Below, piece after piece: positions 52,552 through 62,579 of a DNA stretch of 64,000 nt. Position numbers and translations under genes: made by a program. Source of the DNA: Treponema socranskii subsp. paredis ATCC 35535 (GTDB lineage: Bacteria; Spirochaetota; Spirochaetia; Treponematales; Treponemataceae); contig KE332516.1 in assembly GCA_000413015.1 (NCBI GenBank), positions 310,001-374,000 on the forward strand. The letters run 5' to 3'. The notes beneath the pieces were generated by a model. It had not been told where the DNA came from and made no database searches. It saw only the letters and a list, made by a program, of their open reading frames with translations. Numbering within the stretch: position 1 is the stretch's first letter; each line of letters starts with the position of its first letter.

Positions 52552-53553
52552 TCAATAACGTATGCTCGCAGCGATCGGCAAATGATCCGAATACCCCTGT
52601 CCCGTGTGCATCACATACCTTAGAGGAACGCCTTCTTCGTCCGCCCACGGCCCGTCCGTTTCGGCGGCAAACGAAACGGCTTCCGCAGTTCCCGATATGA
52701 AAAAGTGATCGATCCGTTCTCCCGTCCCGTTGTAATAATAGCTGTACATCGCGCGAGCGTTTTCCGAAAGCCACGGCGATTTGACAAAACTTTCGGACAC
52801 GGCGCCGAAACCCGCCCTGTGCAAAACGACGCTGCCGCTTTCCGCACCCTTTGCGAATTCTCCGATATCTCGGTTAAAGTCTCCGCAGGCTACGAAAGCC
52901 GTACCCCCCGATTCCGTCAGCAATCCGGCAAGGACGGATGCCTGCCAATCGCGCCAGATTTCGCTTTCTTTTTCTCCGCCCAATTTCGATTTCCAATGAT
53001 TGATGCAAACTGTAAGGCGTTTGGAACCTGCAAACACCGATAAACTGATAAGGGGACGCATACGCGGCTGTTTCCCGTAAGTGCGGATATCGAGAGCGTG
53101 GACGGTCATCGCTCCGAGCGGATAACGCGAAAGAACGGCACAGCCGAGCGCATCGCCGGGCGTTTTGGCAAAAGAAGCGTAATTCCAATTTTTTTTAGCA
53201 TCCCATGCGCCGCCTGCGAGCATATTCGCAATATCGTATACGACTCCTTCGTTTTCTATCTCTTCGAAAACATATACGTCGGCGTTGAGTTTTTTTATCA
53301 CGTCGCACAAACGTCCGAGCCGGACGGCATATCGCTCGCTCCCCCACTTCGATTTCGACGATTTGAATTCGGCATATTCGCTTCCTTCGGTATGCGCATC
53401 GAAAAAAGTTTCGGCATTCCAATTTACAATGCGGATCGTTTCGGCGCCGCTTTGCCGTTCGCCGCTTCTTTCCTTCACACCTTCGGCGGACACGGCGCAT
53501 CCCGCACCCAAAAGCAAAAGCGGCAAAAAATATGCAATCCTTATTTTTTTCAT
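52552..53553 (-). CDS. Endonuclease/exonuclease/phosphatase-family lipoprotein
   Basis: 333 residues from ATG 53553. Lipobox LLGAGC (AYFLPLLLLGAGCAVSAEG). The EEP fold is clear: RIVNWNAETFF (Asn/Glu), DVYVFEEIEN (Glu), VCINHWKSKLGG (His), VACGDFNRDIGEF (Asp-Asn), and the C-terminal GYSDHLPIAASIRY (Asp-His). Members hydrolyse nucleic acids or phosphate esters with a metal ion. Anchored outside the cytoplasm, it could scavenge DNA or act on host lipids; neither is shown. Confidence 0.88.
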   Translation of the reverse strand: MKKIRIAYFLPLLLLGAGCAVSAEGVKERSGERQSGAETIRIVNWNAETFFDAHTEGSEYAEFKSSKSKWGSERYAVRLGRLCDVIKKLNADVYVFEEIENEGVVYDIANMLAGGAWDAKKNWNYASFAKTPGDALGCAVLSRYPLGAMTVHALDIRTYGKQPRMRPLISLSVFAGSKRLTVCINHWKSKLGGEKESEIWRDWQASVLAGLLTESGGTAFVACGDFNRDIGEFAKGAESGSVVLHRAGFGAVSESFVKSPWLSENARAMYSYYYNGTGERIDHFFISGTAEAVSFAAETDGPWADEEGVPLRYVMHTGQGYSDHLPIAASIRY

Positions 53554-53788
53554 GGCCTTTCTCCGTACGATTTTCGCTTTATAAACGGGAACTTGATTGC
53601 CCCGAGCACGATAATCGTCCGACAGTATAATCGTCTGCAATTGCTCTTTTTGCGCGGTTTTTATTATTTTTTTTTGATAATTTTTCTATGCACGGCACGG
53701 AAAGCGCGGCGGCAGGTTTTCGTAAAACGATGAGGTATCAATATACTGTTTGCGCGGCACGGCGCACAGGCTGTACCGCGCAAATACA

Positions 53789-55276
53789 TTATTCTGCAAG
53801 AGGCTTCATCGAAGTCATATAAGCGCGGAGACGGCTTCCGACTTTTTCGATCGGATGATTGCGTATCTCGGCGTTGACGGCGACGAGTTCCGTATTGCTT
53901 ACCGAATTGCAGGCATCGTTCATTCCCTTACCGATCACATCGATGCCGACGGAAGGCATGAATTCTTTTTCGAGGAAGGGAACGGCGGCGTTTGCAAAGA
54001 GCGCGCAGCCGTATTCTGCGGTGTCGGAGATGACGCGGTTCATTTCGTAAAGTTTTTTTCGGTCGATGAGATTTGCGATGAGCGGCACTTCGTGCAGCGA
54101 TTCGTAATACGCGCTTTCCGGCATAATGCCCGCTTCGACCATCGTTTCGAACGCGAGTTCGCAGCCGCACTTTACCATGGCGACAAGCAAAACACCTTTA
54201 TCGAAATATTCCTGTTCGGAAATCGCATCGTCCGATTCTTCGGTCGTCTCAAACGCCAAGCGCCCGGTCGCCTCTCTCCACGCAAGCAGATCGCGGTCGC
54301 CGTTGTCCCAATCTTTCATCATCGCCGAACTGTACGCGCCGCTGATGATATCGTCCATGTGTTTTCGGTAGAGCGGCGTTAATAATTTTTTCAGCTGCTT
54401 TGAAAGTTCGTTCGCTTTGATCTTTGCGGGATTCGACAGGCGATCCATCATATTCGTAATGCCGCCCCACTTGAGCGCTTCCGAAATATAATTCCATCCG
54501 TGCTGCAGAAATTTTACCGCATAACCCGGCGCGATACCGTTCGCCGTCATCTTATTGTAACACAGGATCGTGCCCGCCTGCAGCATGCCGCACAAAATGG
54601 TCTGTTCGCCCATCAAATCGGATTTCACTTCGGCGACGAAAGACGATTCGAGAACGCCGGCTTTGCTTCCGCCCATAGCGACGGCGAGCGCTTTCGCTTC
54701 CGCCCAGCCGCGCCCGTCAGGATCGTTTTCAGGATGCACTGCAATGAGATCGGGCACGCCGAAACCGCGCTGGAATTCGTGCCACACTTCGGTGCCCGGC
54801 CCCTTCGGCGCGCACATGATAACGGTATCTTCTTTCGGAATCTGCATGCCTTCTTCGACGATATTGAATCCGTGCGAATACCAAATCGTAACGCCTTTAC
54901 GTGCATATTTTAAAACTTCGGTGATAACCGGCGTGTGCTGTTTGTCGGGAGTCAGGTTTCCGATCACGTCGGCGGAAGGAATCATCTCGGCATAGATGCC
55001 GACTTTAAAACCGTTTTCGGTCGCGTTTTTCCAGCTCTGCCGTTTTCCGGACACGGCGCTTTCACGGAGCGCATACGCGACGTCCAGCCCGCTTGCGCGC
55101 AGACACAACCCCTGATTTAACCCCTGAGCGCCGCAGCCGACGATGACGATCTTTTTGCCCTTGAGCGCTTTTACTCCGTCATCGAATTCGTCTTTCGCCA
55201 TGGAACGGCAGTGACCGAGCTGCAAGCGCGCTTCGCGCCACGGAATCGAATTAAAATAATTTTTTCGTTCACCCAT
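53789..55276 (-). CDS. ilvC: Ketol-acid reductoisomerase, class II
   Basis: 495 residues, the long (class II) form as in E. coli. NADPH-binding motif [37 protein letters not shown] and two C-terminal knotted domains ([35 protein letters not shown]) match closely. It rearranges and reduces acetolactate in valine/isoleucine synthesis. The ATG at 55276 has GAGGTG upstream. No other ilv or leu gene is in the window. The long class II form is typical of gamma-proteobacteria and some anaerobes, so transfer is possible. Confidence 0.96.
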   Translation of the reverse strand: MGERKNYFNSIPWREARLQLGHCRSMAKDEFDDGVKALKGKKIVIVGCGAQGLNQGLCLRASGLDVAYALRESAVSGKRQSWKNATENGFKVGIYAEMIPSADVIGNLTPDKQHTPVITEVLKYARKGVTIWYSHGFNIVEEGMQIPKEDTVIMCAPKGPGTEVWHEFQRGFGVPDLIAVHPENDPDGRGWAEAKALAVAMGGSKAGVLESSFVAEVKSDLMGEQTILCGMLQAGTILCYNKMTANGIAPGYAVKFLQHGWNYISEALKWGGITNMMDRLSNPAKIKANELSKQLKKLLTPLYRKHMDDIISGAYSSAMMKDWDNGDRDLLAWREATGRLAFETTEESDDAISEQEYFDKGVLLVAMVKCGCELAFETMVEAGIMPESAYYESLHEVPLIANLIDRKKLYEMNRVISDTAEYGCALFANAAVPFLEKEFMPSVGIDVIGKGMNDACNSVSNTELVAVNAEIRNHPIEKVGSRLRAYMTSMKPLAE

Positions 55277-55355
55277 ACAATCACCTCTGCGATACATTGT
55301 TATTAAAATGAATTGTTCGAGGGCGTTTTTGCCGCGCGCTCAAACGACTGTGAAC

Positions 55356-55384
55356 AGTATAGACGAATAGACCTCGCAGGTAAA
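55356..55384 (-). promoter_or_regulatory. ilvC promoter
   Basis: TTTACC (55379-55384), 17-nt spacer, TATACT (55356-55361), followed by GTTCA as at the dksA promoter. Leader of about 70 nt with no T-box or peptide-attenuator signs. Confidence 0.5.
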
Positions 55385-55428
55385 GATAACCGGGTAAAAT
55401 CAAATTTCGTTTCCGCAAGAACGGCGGC

Positions 55429-55455
55429 AAAAAAAGGATAACCCTTTCCTTTTTT
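55429..55455 (-). terminator. Terminator of dnaJ
   Basis: On the minus strand AAAAAAGGA, loop AAGGGTTA, TCCTTTTTTT, starting at the dnaJ stop codon. Confidence 0.65.
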
Positions 55456-56597
55456 CAGCGACTGAGCGATTCGAGCGGAATGAGATCGGGAGACGCCGTC
55501 GGATTTTCAAGAGCGAGGTATTGTTCGAGGAGCGCCTTTTGCTGTGCGCTCAAGCGGGAAGGCACCTGTACGACGATTTTAACGTAGAGGTCTCCGCGGC
55601 GGGGACTACCCGTATACGGCACTCCTTCGCCTTTGATGCGCAAAAGTTTTCCGTTCGATGTTCCCGCAGGCACTTTGAGACTCACGCGCTTGTCGTCGAG
55701 GAGCTGTATCGTTATCTCCGCGCCGAGAGAAGCCTGCGCCATCGTAATCGGAACGGCGCAATAGAGATCCTGTCCCGAACGCTCGAAAAAGCGGTCGCCT
55801 GCGACATGGATGACGACAATCAAATCCCCCGCAGGTCCGCCGTTTTGTCCCGCGTCTCCTTGATGCGGAATGTCGATACGCTTGCCGTTATCCACGCCTG
55901 CGGGAATCGTCAGCGTCATCATTTTATTTTTTTCCTGCACGCCCGTTCCGTGACATACCTGACAGGGATTGTCGATGACCGTGCCGGTTCCGCGGCAAGT
56001 CGGGCAGGTTTGCTGCATCGCAAAAAATCCCGCACTCCGCCGGATCTGTCCCGTTCCCTGACAGGAAGGACAGGTTTTGCTTTTCGCGCCTGCAGCGCCT
56101 CCGCTACCGTGACAGGTATCGCAGACTTCGTTATGCGTAAAACGGATTTCGGCTTTCGTGCCGAACACCGCGGCTTTAAATGATATTTCCAAATCGTAGC
56201 GGAGTGTCGCCCCCTGAGCGGGCCCGTCGGAACTTCTGTGCGAAGAAGAAGAAAATCCGCCGCCGAAAATATTTTCGAATATGTCGCCGAAGCCGCCGCC
56301 CATGCCGCCGAAGAGGTCGCTGAAATCGTGAAACGCATGAGAATACTGTGCGCCGCCTGAGGCAGCGCCGTCGACGCCTGCAAAACCGTATTGATCGTAA
56401 AGGGGACGCTTTTTGTCATCGGAAAGCACTTCGTACGCTTCCGTCGCTTCTTTGAATTTTTCTTCGGCCGCCTTATCGCCCGGATTTCTGTCGGGATGAT
56501 ATTTTATCGCAAGTTTACGGTACGCCTTTTTAATATCGTCGAGGGAAGCGCTTTTGTCGACTCCGAGCACTTCGTAATAATCACGTTTTTCCGCCAT
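55455..56597 (-). CDS. dnaJ: Chaperone DnaJ
   Basis: 380 residues from ATG 56597. J domain with [16 protein letters not shown], Gly/Phe linker ([19 protein letters not shown]), four zinc-finger repeats ([32 protein letters not shown]) and the C-terminal substrate domains. It delivers unfolded proteins to DnaK and triggers ATP hydrolysis. A TTG four codons earlier is not needed. It lies 170 nt after dnaK, beyond a terminator hairpin. Confidence 0.97.
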   Translation of the reverse strand: MAEKRDYYEVLGVDKSASLDDIKKAYRKLAIKYHPDRNPGDKAAEEKFKEATEAYEVLSDDKKRPLYDQYGFAGVDGAASGGAQYSHAFHDFSDLFGGMGGGFGDIFENIFGGGFSSSSHRSSDGPAQGATLRYDLEISFKAAVFGTKAEIRFTHNEVCDTCHGSGGAAGAKSKTCPSCQGTGQIRRSAGFFAMQQTCPTCRGTGTVIDNPCQVCHGTGVQEKNKMMTLTIPAGVDNGKRIDIPHQGDAGQNGGPAGDLIVVIHVAGDRFFERSGQDLYCAVPITMAQASLGAEITIQLLDDKRVSLKVPAGTSNGKLLRIKGEGVPYTGSPRRGDLYVKIVVQVPSRLSAQQKALLEQYLALENPTASPDLIPLESLSR

Positions 56598-56638
56598 ATC
56601 TTCTGCCAAAAATCAATATTCGTACATAATAATAACAT

Positions 56639-56675
56639 AAAAAACACCTCCGACGCAATCGGACGGAGGTGTTTT
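56639..56675 (-). terminator. Terminator between dnaK and dnaJ
   Basis: CGGAGGTGTTTT (56664-56675) pairs with AAAACACCTCCG (56641-56652), a perfect 12-bp stem with a T-run on the minus strand, 42 nt upstream of the dnaJ start. It implies partial read-through or a separate dnaJ promoter. Confidence 0.8.
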
Positions 56676-56767
56676 CGCGTCTTACGGAAGAGGCCGGACA
56701 AAGGCCTGCGCACTCATATCCGTTTCGCATATAGGACTTCGCAAAATCGCAAAAGCCTTATATACCT

Positions 56768-58711
56768 TTATTTGTCGTCGTGCACTTCGTATTCGGCGTC
56801 GTCGGCTTTACCTTTGTCGAAACCGCCTGACTGCTGCGAGCCTTGTTCGGCACCGCCGCTTTGGGCTTGGCTTCCCGCGCTCTGCTGCTGTGCGGCTTGC
56901 TGTTTGTACACTTCTTCGGCGATCTTGTAGGACGCCTGCTTGAGCGCTTCCGTTTTCGACTTGATCTCTTCGACGTTGTCGCCTTCGAGCGCTTTTTTCA
57001 GCGCCGCAACGGCATCGTCGATCGCCTGTTTGTCCGCAGCGTTTACTTTGCCGTCCAAATCTTTGAGCGTCTTTTCAGTCGCGTAGATGAGGCTGTCGGC
57101 ATCGTTTCGCGCATCGACGCTTTCGCGTTTGGCTTTATCGGCCGCGGCGTTCGCTTCCGCATCTTTTACCATGCGGTTGATTTCCTCTTCGCTCAAACCG
57201 CTCGAAGAGGTGATTTGGATATGCTGCTCTTTGCCCGTACCCAAATCCTTTGCGCTGACGTGAACGATGCCGTTCGCATCGATATCGAAAGTAACTTCGA
57301 TCTGCGGTACTCCGCGCGGAGCCGCAGGGATTCCGACGAGGTCGAAATTGCCGAGCGTGCGGTTTTGCGCCGCCATCTCGCGTTCGCCCTGCAGTACGTG
57401 AATCGATACCGCCGTCTGTCCGTCGGCCGCCGTCGAAAAGATTTGGCTCTTTTTCGTCGGGATCGTCGTATTGCGCGGAATGAGCTTCGTAAAGACGCCG
57501 CCCATCGTTTCGATACCGAGCGAAAGAGGCGTTACGTCGAGGAGGAGCACGTCTTTGACGTCTCCGCCCAAAACGCCGCCCTGGATCGCCGCCCCTACCG
57601 CGACCGCTTCATCGGGGTTTACCGAGCGGTTGCCTTCTTTTCCGAAAATCGCTTTGACGACTTCCTGCACTTTGGGCATACGGCTCGAACCGCCGACGAG
57701 CAGCACTTCGTCGATTTTATCAGGGGTAATACCCGCATCGCTCATGGCTTTTTTGCACGGCTCTTTCGTCGCATCGAGCAAGTCCGCCGTCATCGCTTCG
57801 AACTGAGCGCGCGTCAGCGTCTTTTGCAAGTGCTTGGGGCCTGACGCGTCGGCGGTGATAAAGGGCAAATTGATGTCCGCCGTCGTCTGCGACGAAAGCT
57901 GAATCTTTGCGTTTTCCGCAGCTTCGCGCAGGCGCTGCATCGCCATAGCGTCGTTCGACAGATCGATACCGCCCGTGTCTTTTTTAAACTCGTCGACGAG
58001 CCAATTAATGATTCGCCTGTCCCAGTCGTCGCCGCCGAGCTGCGTATTGCCGTTCGTCGATTTGACTTCGAAGACGCCGTTGCCGAGCTCGAGGATGGAA
58101 ATATCGAAAGTACCGCCGCCCAAATCGTAAACGGCGATCGTCTTTTCTTTGCTCGAATCTTTATTGAAACCGAAAGCGAGAGAAGCCGCGGTCGGTTCAT
58201 TGATGATGCGCTTGACGTCGAGACCCGCAATTTTTCCGGCATCCTTCGTCGCCTGGCGCTGCGCGTCGTTGAAATACGCGGGCACCGTGATAACCGCTTC
58301 GGTCACCGGCTGGCCGAGGTAATCCTCCGCCGTCTTTTTCATCTTTTGCAAAATGAAAGCGCTGATCTCCTGCGGGCTGTACTGTTTTTTTTCGCCGTTC
58401 TGCTCGATTTCGACTCTCAAGTCTTCACCGTGATCGACAACTTTGTACGGCAGCTTTGTCGCTTCTCCCTTCAATTCGGAAAAGCGGTGCCCGATGAGGC
58501 GCTTGACGGAATAAACCGTATTTTTCGGATTCGTCACCATTTGGTTTTTTGCCGGAAGCCCGACGATGCGGTCGCCTTTCGATGTAAAACCGACGATCGA
58601 CGGAGTGGTCCTTCCGCCTTCGGAATTCTGAATGACGACCGGTTCGCCGTTTTCCATAACGGCGACGCATGAATTCGTTGTTCCCAAATCAATACCGATA
58701 ATTTTTCCCAT
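56768..58711 (-). CDS. dnaK: Chaperone DnaK (Hsp70)
   Basis: 647 residues. Actin-like ATPase domain: [73 protein letters not shown]. The linker [17 protein letters not shown] and substrate domain follow, then a Gln/Gly/Ser-rich tail ending EYEVHDDK. It lies 16 nt after grpE and is followed by a terminator. Confidence 0.98.
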   Translation of the reverse strand: MGKIIGIDLGTTNSCVAVMENGEPVVIQNSEGGRTTPSIVGFTSKGDRIVGLPAKNQMVTNPKNTVYSVKRLIGHRFSELKGEATKLPYKVVDHGEDLRVEIEQNGEKKQYSPQEISAFILQKMKKTAEDYLGQPVTEAVITVPAYFNDAQRQATKDAGKIAGLDVKRIINEPTAASLAFGFNKDSSKEKTIAVYDLGGGTFDISILELGNGVFEVKSTNGNTQLGGDDWDRRIINWLVDEFKKDTGGIDLSNDAMAMQRLREAAENAKIQLSSQTTADINLPFITADASGPKHLQKTLTRAQFEAMTADLLDATKEPCKKAMSDAGITPDKIDEVLLVGGSSRMPKVQEVVKAIFGKEGNRSVNPDEAVAVGAAIQGGVLGGDVKDVLLLDVTPLSLGIETMGGVFTKLIPRNTTIPTKKSQIFSTAADGQTAVSIHVLQGEREMAAQNRTLGNFDLVGIPAAPRGVPQIEVTFDIDANGIVHVSAKDLGTGKEQHIQITSSSGLSEEEINRMVKDAEANAAADKAKRESVDARNDADSLIYATEKTLKDLDGKVNAADKQAIDDAVAALKKALEGDNVEEIKSKTEALKQASYKIAEEVYKQQAAQQQSAGSQAQSGGAEQGSQQSGGFDKGKADDAEYEVHDDK

Positions 58712-58727
58712 TTCAATATCTCCTCAA

Positions 58728-59447
58728 TTATTTCGAATCGGATTTCTGTCCGGCTTTTTCGTCCGATTGAACCGAACCGTCGGGCATTGTCACCATAACT
58801 TTTGCGTGTCTGATAATCCTGTCTTTTAATTTATATCCCTTTAAATATACTTCTTTTAAAACCGGTTCGGCAACAGCACCCTGTACGCTTCCGATCGCTT
58901 CGTGTTCGTCGGGATTGAAAGCATCGCCTTCCGCCCCGTAGCTCGACAGATTGTATTTGTCTTCGAGCATTTTAACGAGCGACGCGTTTATCATTTTTAC
59001 GCCGTCGGCGATCGATTTGACGTCTTTTGCGCTCGACGCGGCATCCGTCGCACGGTCGAAATTGTCGAGACTTTCGAGCAGATCATGCAAAAGATTTTCG
59101 TTCGCGTAATCGAATACGTCCTGTTTTTCTTTAAGCATGCGCTTGCGGTAATTGTCGAAATCGGCCGCACGGCGCAGCACTTGATCTTTCAAATCGGCGT
59201 TTTCTTTTTTGAGCGCGTCGATTTGCATTTTAAGCTCCGAAAGCGCATCTTTACCCGGATCTTCCGCCGAAAGCTTTTCGCCCGATTTTTCGGAAGCGCA
59301 GCTATCCGCCTTTTCAGCCGACTTGCAGTCCGCAGCATCTTTTCCGCCGCTTGCCTTCTCTTCACCTGTCGGCGCTGTCATCCCGGCGTGCGCTTCGCCG
59401 TTCTGAGGCGTGCCGTTTTCCGTTTTTTCCTGTTCCGATTCACCCAT
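58728..59447 (-). CDS. grpE: Nucleotide exchange factor GrpE
   Basis: 239 residues. The first ~70 are a hydrophilic, acidic low-complexity extension (Glu, Lys, Ser, Ala). A coiled coil (LSELKMQIDALKKENADLKD) and the conserved GrpE core follow (RRAADFDNYRKRMLKEKQD, LLESLDNFDRA, VLKEVYLKGYKLKDRIIRHA). GrpE releases ADP from DnaK. It opens the grpE-dnaK-(dnaJ) operon. No CIRCE repeat is visible upstream. Confidence 0.95.
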   Translation of the reverse strand: MGESEQEKTENGTPQNGEAHAGMTAPTGEEKASGGKDAADCKSAEKADSCASEKSGEKLSAEDPGKDALSELKMQIDALKKENADLKDQVLRRAADFDNYRKRMLKEKQDVFDYANENLLHDLLESLDNFDRATDAASSAKDVKSIADGVKMINASLVKMLEDKYNLSSYGAEGDAFNPDEHEAIGSVQGAVAEPVLKEVYLKGYKLKDRIIRHAKVMVTMPDGSVQSDEKAGQKSDSK

Positions 59448-59477
59448 GTACTGTCACCTGTAAAAGTATTTACTATA

Positions 59478-59506
59478 AATGTACTAAGCGGAGCGCAAAG
59501 CGTCAA
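59478..59506 (-). promoter_or_regulatory. grpE-dnaK promoter
   Basis: TTGACG (59501-59506), 17-nt spacer, TACATT (59478-59483), about 30 nt before the grpE start. Housekeeping-type; no heat-shock operator seen. Confidence 0.6.
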
Positions 59507-59569
59507 GAAATTTGTATGCGATTTAATTTTCCCGGATTGTGTTGAAACGATCGGTGCCGATTTTTTTTC

Positions 59570-59597
59570 TTGCGTTTTGAAAATCTCGTAGTATAAT
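59570..59597 (+). promoter_or_regulatory. Promoter of the ABC importer operon
   Basis: TTGCGT (59570-59575), 16-nt spacer, TATAAT (59592-59597), about 75 nt before ATG 59674. No Fur-like or thiamine-riboswitch sequence was recognised in the leader. Confidence 0.55.
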
Positions 59598-59673
59598 GAA
59601 AGCATTGATCGGAACCGAAAGGATATTCAATCATCGATATGTCATCAATTCGGTTCTTCCTATGGAGGATTTT

Positions 59674-60705
59674 ATGAAAAAGTTGGCAGGAGTACTCGTA
59701 TTGTTTGCGCTGGTTTTCGTCGGCTGCAAAAAAGCCGATAAAAGCGCATCCGCAAGCGACGTCAGCGGCAAAATCGTCATCTATACGTCAATGTACGAAG
59801 ACGTCATCGATGCGGTAAGCAAAAAACTCAAAACGCAATTCCCGCACCTCGAAGCGGAATTCTTTTACGGCGGCACCGGAAAAATTCAAGCCAAAATCGC
59901 CGCGGAAAAAGACAGCGGCAAACTCGGCTGCGACATGATGATGGTCGCCGAACCCGCCTATTCGCTCGAATTGAAAGAAAACGGCATGCTGCACAATTAT
60001 ATGTCGCCGGAAGCGGCTTTCCTTTCGTTCGAATACGATAAAGAGGGCGCGTGGTATCCGGTACGCATCTGCACGATGGTTCTCGCCTACAATCCCGAAA
60101 AATATTCCACAAAAGAAATACCGACGACGCTCAAAGATTTCGCGCTAGATCCGCGCCTTACCGGCTACAGTTCCATGTCGAATCCGCTCACGTCGGGCAC
60201 CGCTATGGCATCGATCGTCGGCCTCCTCGACGCGTACGGCGAAGAATATTTTGTCGGCCTCGGAAAACAGCGCGTCGCCATCGAATCCGGTTCCGTCGCG
60301 CTCACCAAGCTCGAAACCGGCGAATGCAAAGAGATCATGATACTCGAAGAATCCGTATTGAAAAAACGGCAGGAAGAAGGTTCGAAGCTCGCCGTTATCT
60401 ACCCCGAAGACGGAGTACTGTGCATCCCGTCGACGGTTATGACGGTCAACGAAAAATGGTGTGCAAACAACAACATCAAAGCCTGCGAAGCGGTAACCGA
60501 CTGGCTGCTCGGCAAAGACGGACAACAGTGCATGGTGGACGGCTGGATGCATTCGGTCAGAGGCGATGTCGATTACGTTCCCTACGATTCCATTCCGAAC
60601 AGCGAAGCTTATGCAAAGACGATCCCGATCGATTGGGAAAAATGTTACAAAGAACGCGATTCGATCCGCACGGCATTCGAAGAGCACGTCACGATTAAAA
60701 AATAA
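59674..60705 (+). CDS. ABC importer solute-binding lipoprotein, ferric/thiamine type
   Basis: 343 residues from ATG 59674 (GGAGG 5 nt upstream). Signal with lipobox VFVGC (LVLFALVFVGCKKADKS). The mature part fits the AfuA/FbpA/ThiB cluster: KIVIYTSMYEDVIDAVSKKL, FFYGGTGKIQAKIAAEKDSG, CDMMMVAEPAYSLELKENGM. The ligand is probably Fe(III), thiamine or a phosphonate; the sequence alone does not decide. Two hairpins separate it from the permease gene, which would keep binding protein in excess. Confidence 0.85.
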   Translation: MKKLAGVLVLFALVFVGCKKADKSASASDVSGKIVIYTSMYEDVIDAVSKKLKTQFPHLEAEFFYGGTGKIQAKIAAEKDSGKLGCDMMMVAEPAYSLELKENGMLHNYMSPEAAFLSFEYDKEGAWYPVRICTMVLAYNPEKYSTKEIPTTLKDFALDPRLTGYSSMSNPLTSGTAMASIVGLLDAYGEEYFVGLGKQRVAIESGSVALTKLETGECKEIMILEESVLKKRQEEGSKLAVIYPEDGVLCIPSTVMTVNEKWCANNNIKACEAVTDWLLGKDGQQCMVDGWMHSVRGDVDYVPYDSIPNSEAYAKTIPIDWEKCYKERDSIRTAFEEHVTIKK

Positions 60706-60725
60706 ACGATCGTCGATTCCGGACT

Positions 60726-60764
60726 GCGCACGAAGCGGCACGCTTTGTGCGCGCTTTTATTTTT
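60726..60764 (+). terminator. Partial terminator after the solute-binding gene
   Basis: GCGCACGAAGCG (60726-60737) pairs with CGCTTTGTGCGC (60741-60752) with one weak pair, followed by GCTTTTATTTTT. As the permease gene follows in the same direction, it probably acts as an attenuator. Confidence 0.65.
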
Positions 60765-60774
60765 GCGTTTACGA

Positions 60775-60816
60775 ATGCGGCATCTTCGGAAGTTGATACT
60801 TCCTGCAATGCCGTAT
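60775..60816 (+). promoter_or_regulatory. Second hairpin before the permease gene
   Basis: ATGCGGCAT (60775-60783) with ATGCCGTAT (60808-60816) encloses GGAAGT (60788-60793) and ACTTCC (60798-60803), a two-part stem ending 6 nt before the ribosome site AGGA. It may protect the upstream mRNA or limit permease translation. Confidence 0.5.
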
Positions 60817-60832
60817 CCTATAGGAAAATAAA

Positions 60833-62518
60833 TTGGAAAGTCAAAAAAAACTGTATTTCGATTACAAATGGGTAATCATCTTTTTGATTGTCGGATTCCT
60901 GCTCATCTTTCAAGTGCTGCCGCTCGTCTACCTGCTCGTCCGCTCCATGTTTATCAACGGGCGTTTTTCGCTCGAAGGCTTTAAAAACATCTACTCATAT
61001 GCGCTCAACTGGACCTGCTTAAAGACGACGCTCGTTGCGGCGACGCTCACGATGCTCTTCGGCGTTCTGCTTTCGTTTCCGCTCGCGTGGCTTGTAGGCC
61101 GCACGAATCTCTACGGCAAAAAAATATTCCGCACCGTCTTCGTTATGACCTATATGGTACCGCCCTATGTCGGAGCGATGGCGTGGCTGCGCCTCTTGAA
61201 CCCGACCGTCGGCACGATGAACGTCGTCCTCGCAAAAATCTTTCACCTGTCGCAAAATCCGTTCAACATCTACACGATCGGCGGCATGGTATGGGTATTG
61301 ACGACGTTTTATTATCCTTATGCGTTTATCACGATTTCACGCGCTATGGAAAAAATGGATCCCTCGCTCGAAGAAGCGTCCCGCATATCGGGCGCCTCTC
61401 CGCTGAAAACGCTTTTTACCGTCACGATTCCGCTCGCGCTTCCGAGCCTCATCGCCGCGGCTTTGCTCGTATTCGTCGCAGCCGCTTCGTGCTACGGCAT
61501 TCCGTCGATCATCGGAGCACCGGGACAGATATACACCGTGACGACGCGCATCATCGACTACGTGCAGATCGGAAACGATGAAGGACTCACGCATGCAACC
61601 TGCCTCGCAGTCTTTCTCATGGCGGTCGCATTGATAATTTTATACGTGTCGAATTTCATCGTCGGAAAAAAAGAGTATATCACCGTATCGGGAAAATCGA
61701 CGCATCCGTCCATCGTCGATTTGGGAAGATGGAGAATACCAGTTACGATCCTCGTCACACTCTTTGCGATTCTCGTCGTAGTCATTCCGTTTTGGACGGT
61801 CATTTCGACGTCGGTTACGATGAATATGGGCAAAGACGTATTCGCCGAAAACAATATCACGTGGCGTTATTGGAAAATCATCTTTTCGCGTAAATCGATT
61901 TTAAACTCGTTTAAAAACAGCATCACTTACGCTTTCCTCGCCGCGACTTTCGGCATGATCGTCAGCGTCGTCATGGCGTGGCTTTTAAAACGCACGGAAG
62001 CGAAGGGGCGCGAAATCCCGGACTTTTTAATAACCGTCGGAAGCGGCACACCGAGCGTCGTCATCGCCCTTGCGCTCATCATGACGATGACCGGTAAATT
62101 CCGCATCAACATCTACAATACGATCGGCATCATGGTTATCGCGTACATGATCAAATACATGATGATGGGTATGCGCACCGTCGTATCGGCTTTTACGCAG
62201 ATAAGCCCGTCGCTCGAGCACGCCGCTCAAATCGCGGGTGCGGGCTGGGTACAGCGGTTGAAAGACGTCGTGCTGCCGCTCATAAGTCCTTCGGTCGTCG
62301 CCGGCTGGTTTCTCATCTTTATGCCCTGCTTTTACGAGCTGACAATGTCGACGCTTTTGTATTCGAACAGTACGAAAACGCTCGGTGTGGAATTGTTTAC
62401 ATATCAGACTTTCCACAGCCAGCAGACGGCGTCGGCGCTTGCAACGGCGATCCTCGCGATCGTCATCATCATGAATACGGTGCTGAATAAATTGACAAAG
62501 GGCAAATTTTCGATTTAG
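60833..62518 (+). CDS. ABC importer permease, fused two-half FbpB/ThiP type
   Basis: 561 residues, starting at TTG 60833 with AGGA 7 nt upstream. About twelve membrane segments occur in two homologous halves. Each half has an EAA-like loop: MDPSLEEASRISGASPLKTL then FTVTIPLALP in the first, and SPSLEHAAQIAGAGWVQRLK then DVVLPLISP in the second. A single chain thus supplies both permease domains, as in ferric and thiamine transporters. It works with the ATPase gene 62 nt downstream. Confidence 0.92.
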   Translation: MESQKKLYFDYKWVIIFLIVGFLLIFQVLPLVYLLVRSMFINGRFSLEGFKNIYSYALNWTCLKTTLVAATLTMLFGVLLSFPLAWLVGRTNLYGKKIFRTVFVMTYMVPPYVGAMAWLRLLNPTVGTMNVVLAKIFHLSQNPFNIYTIGGMVWVLTTFYYPYAFITISRAMEKMDPSLEEASRISGASPLKTLFTVTIPLALPSLIAAALLVFVAAASCYGIPSIIGAPGQIYTVTTRIIDYVQIGNDEGLTHATCLAVFLMAVALIILYVSNFIVGKKEYITVSGKSTHPSIVDLGRWRIPVTILVTLFAILVVVIPFWTVISTSVTMNMGKDVFAENNITWRYWKIIFSRKSILNSFKNSITYAFLAATFGMIVSVVMAWLLKRTEAKGREIPDFLITVGSGTPSVVIALALIMTMTGKFRINIYNTIGIMVIAYMIKYMMMGMRTVVSAFTQISPSLEHAAQIAGAGWVQRLKDVVLPLISPSVVAGWFLIFMPCFYELTMSTLLYSNSTKTLGVELFTYQTFHSQQTASALATAILAIVIIMNTVLNKLTKGKFSI

Positions 62519-62579
62519 CTTCAAGCGTGCAAGATGCTGCCCTTCCTGTAAAAGTTTTATCCATTAGTTAGGAGAAATT

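Noticed and set aside
55277-55454. T-box or leader-peptide attenuator before ilvC
   Set aside because: No T-box sequence, specifier loop or run of branched-chain codons; the hairpin present terminates nothing upstream.
59448-59520. CIRCE heat-shock operator before grpE
   Set aside because: No TTAGCACTC inverted repeat is present; only a housekeeping-type promoter is visible.
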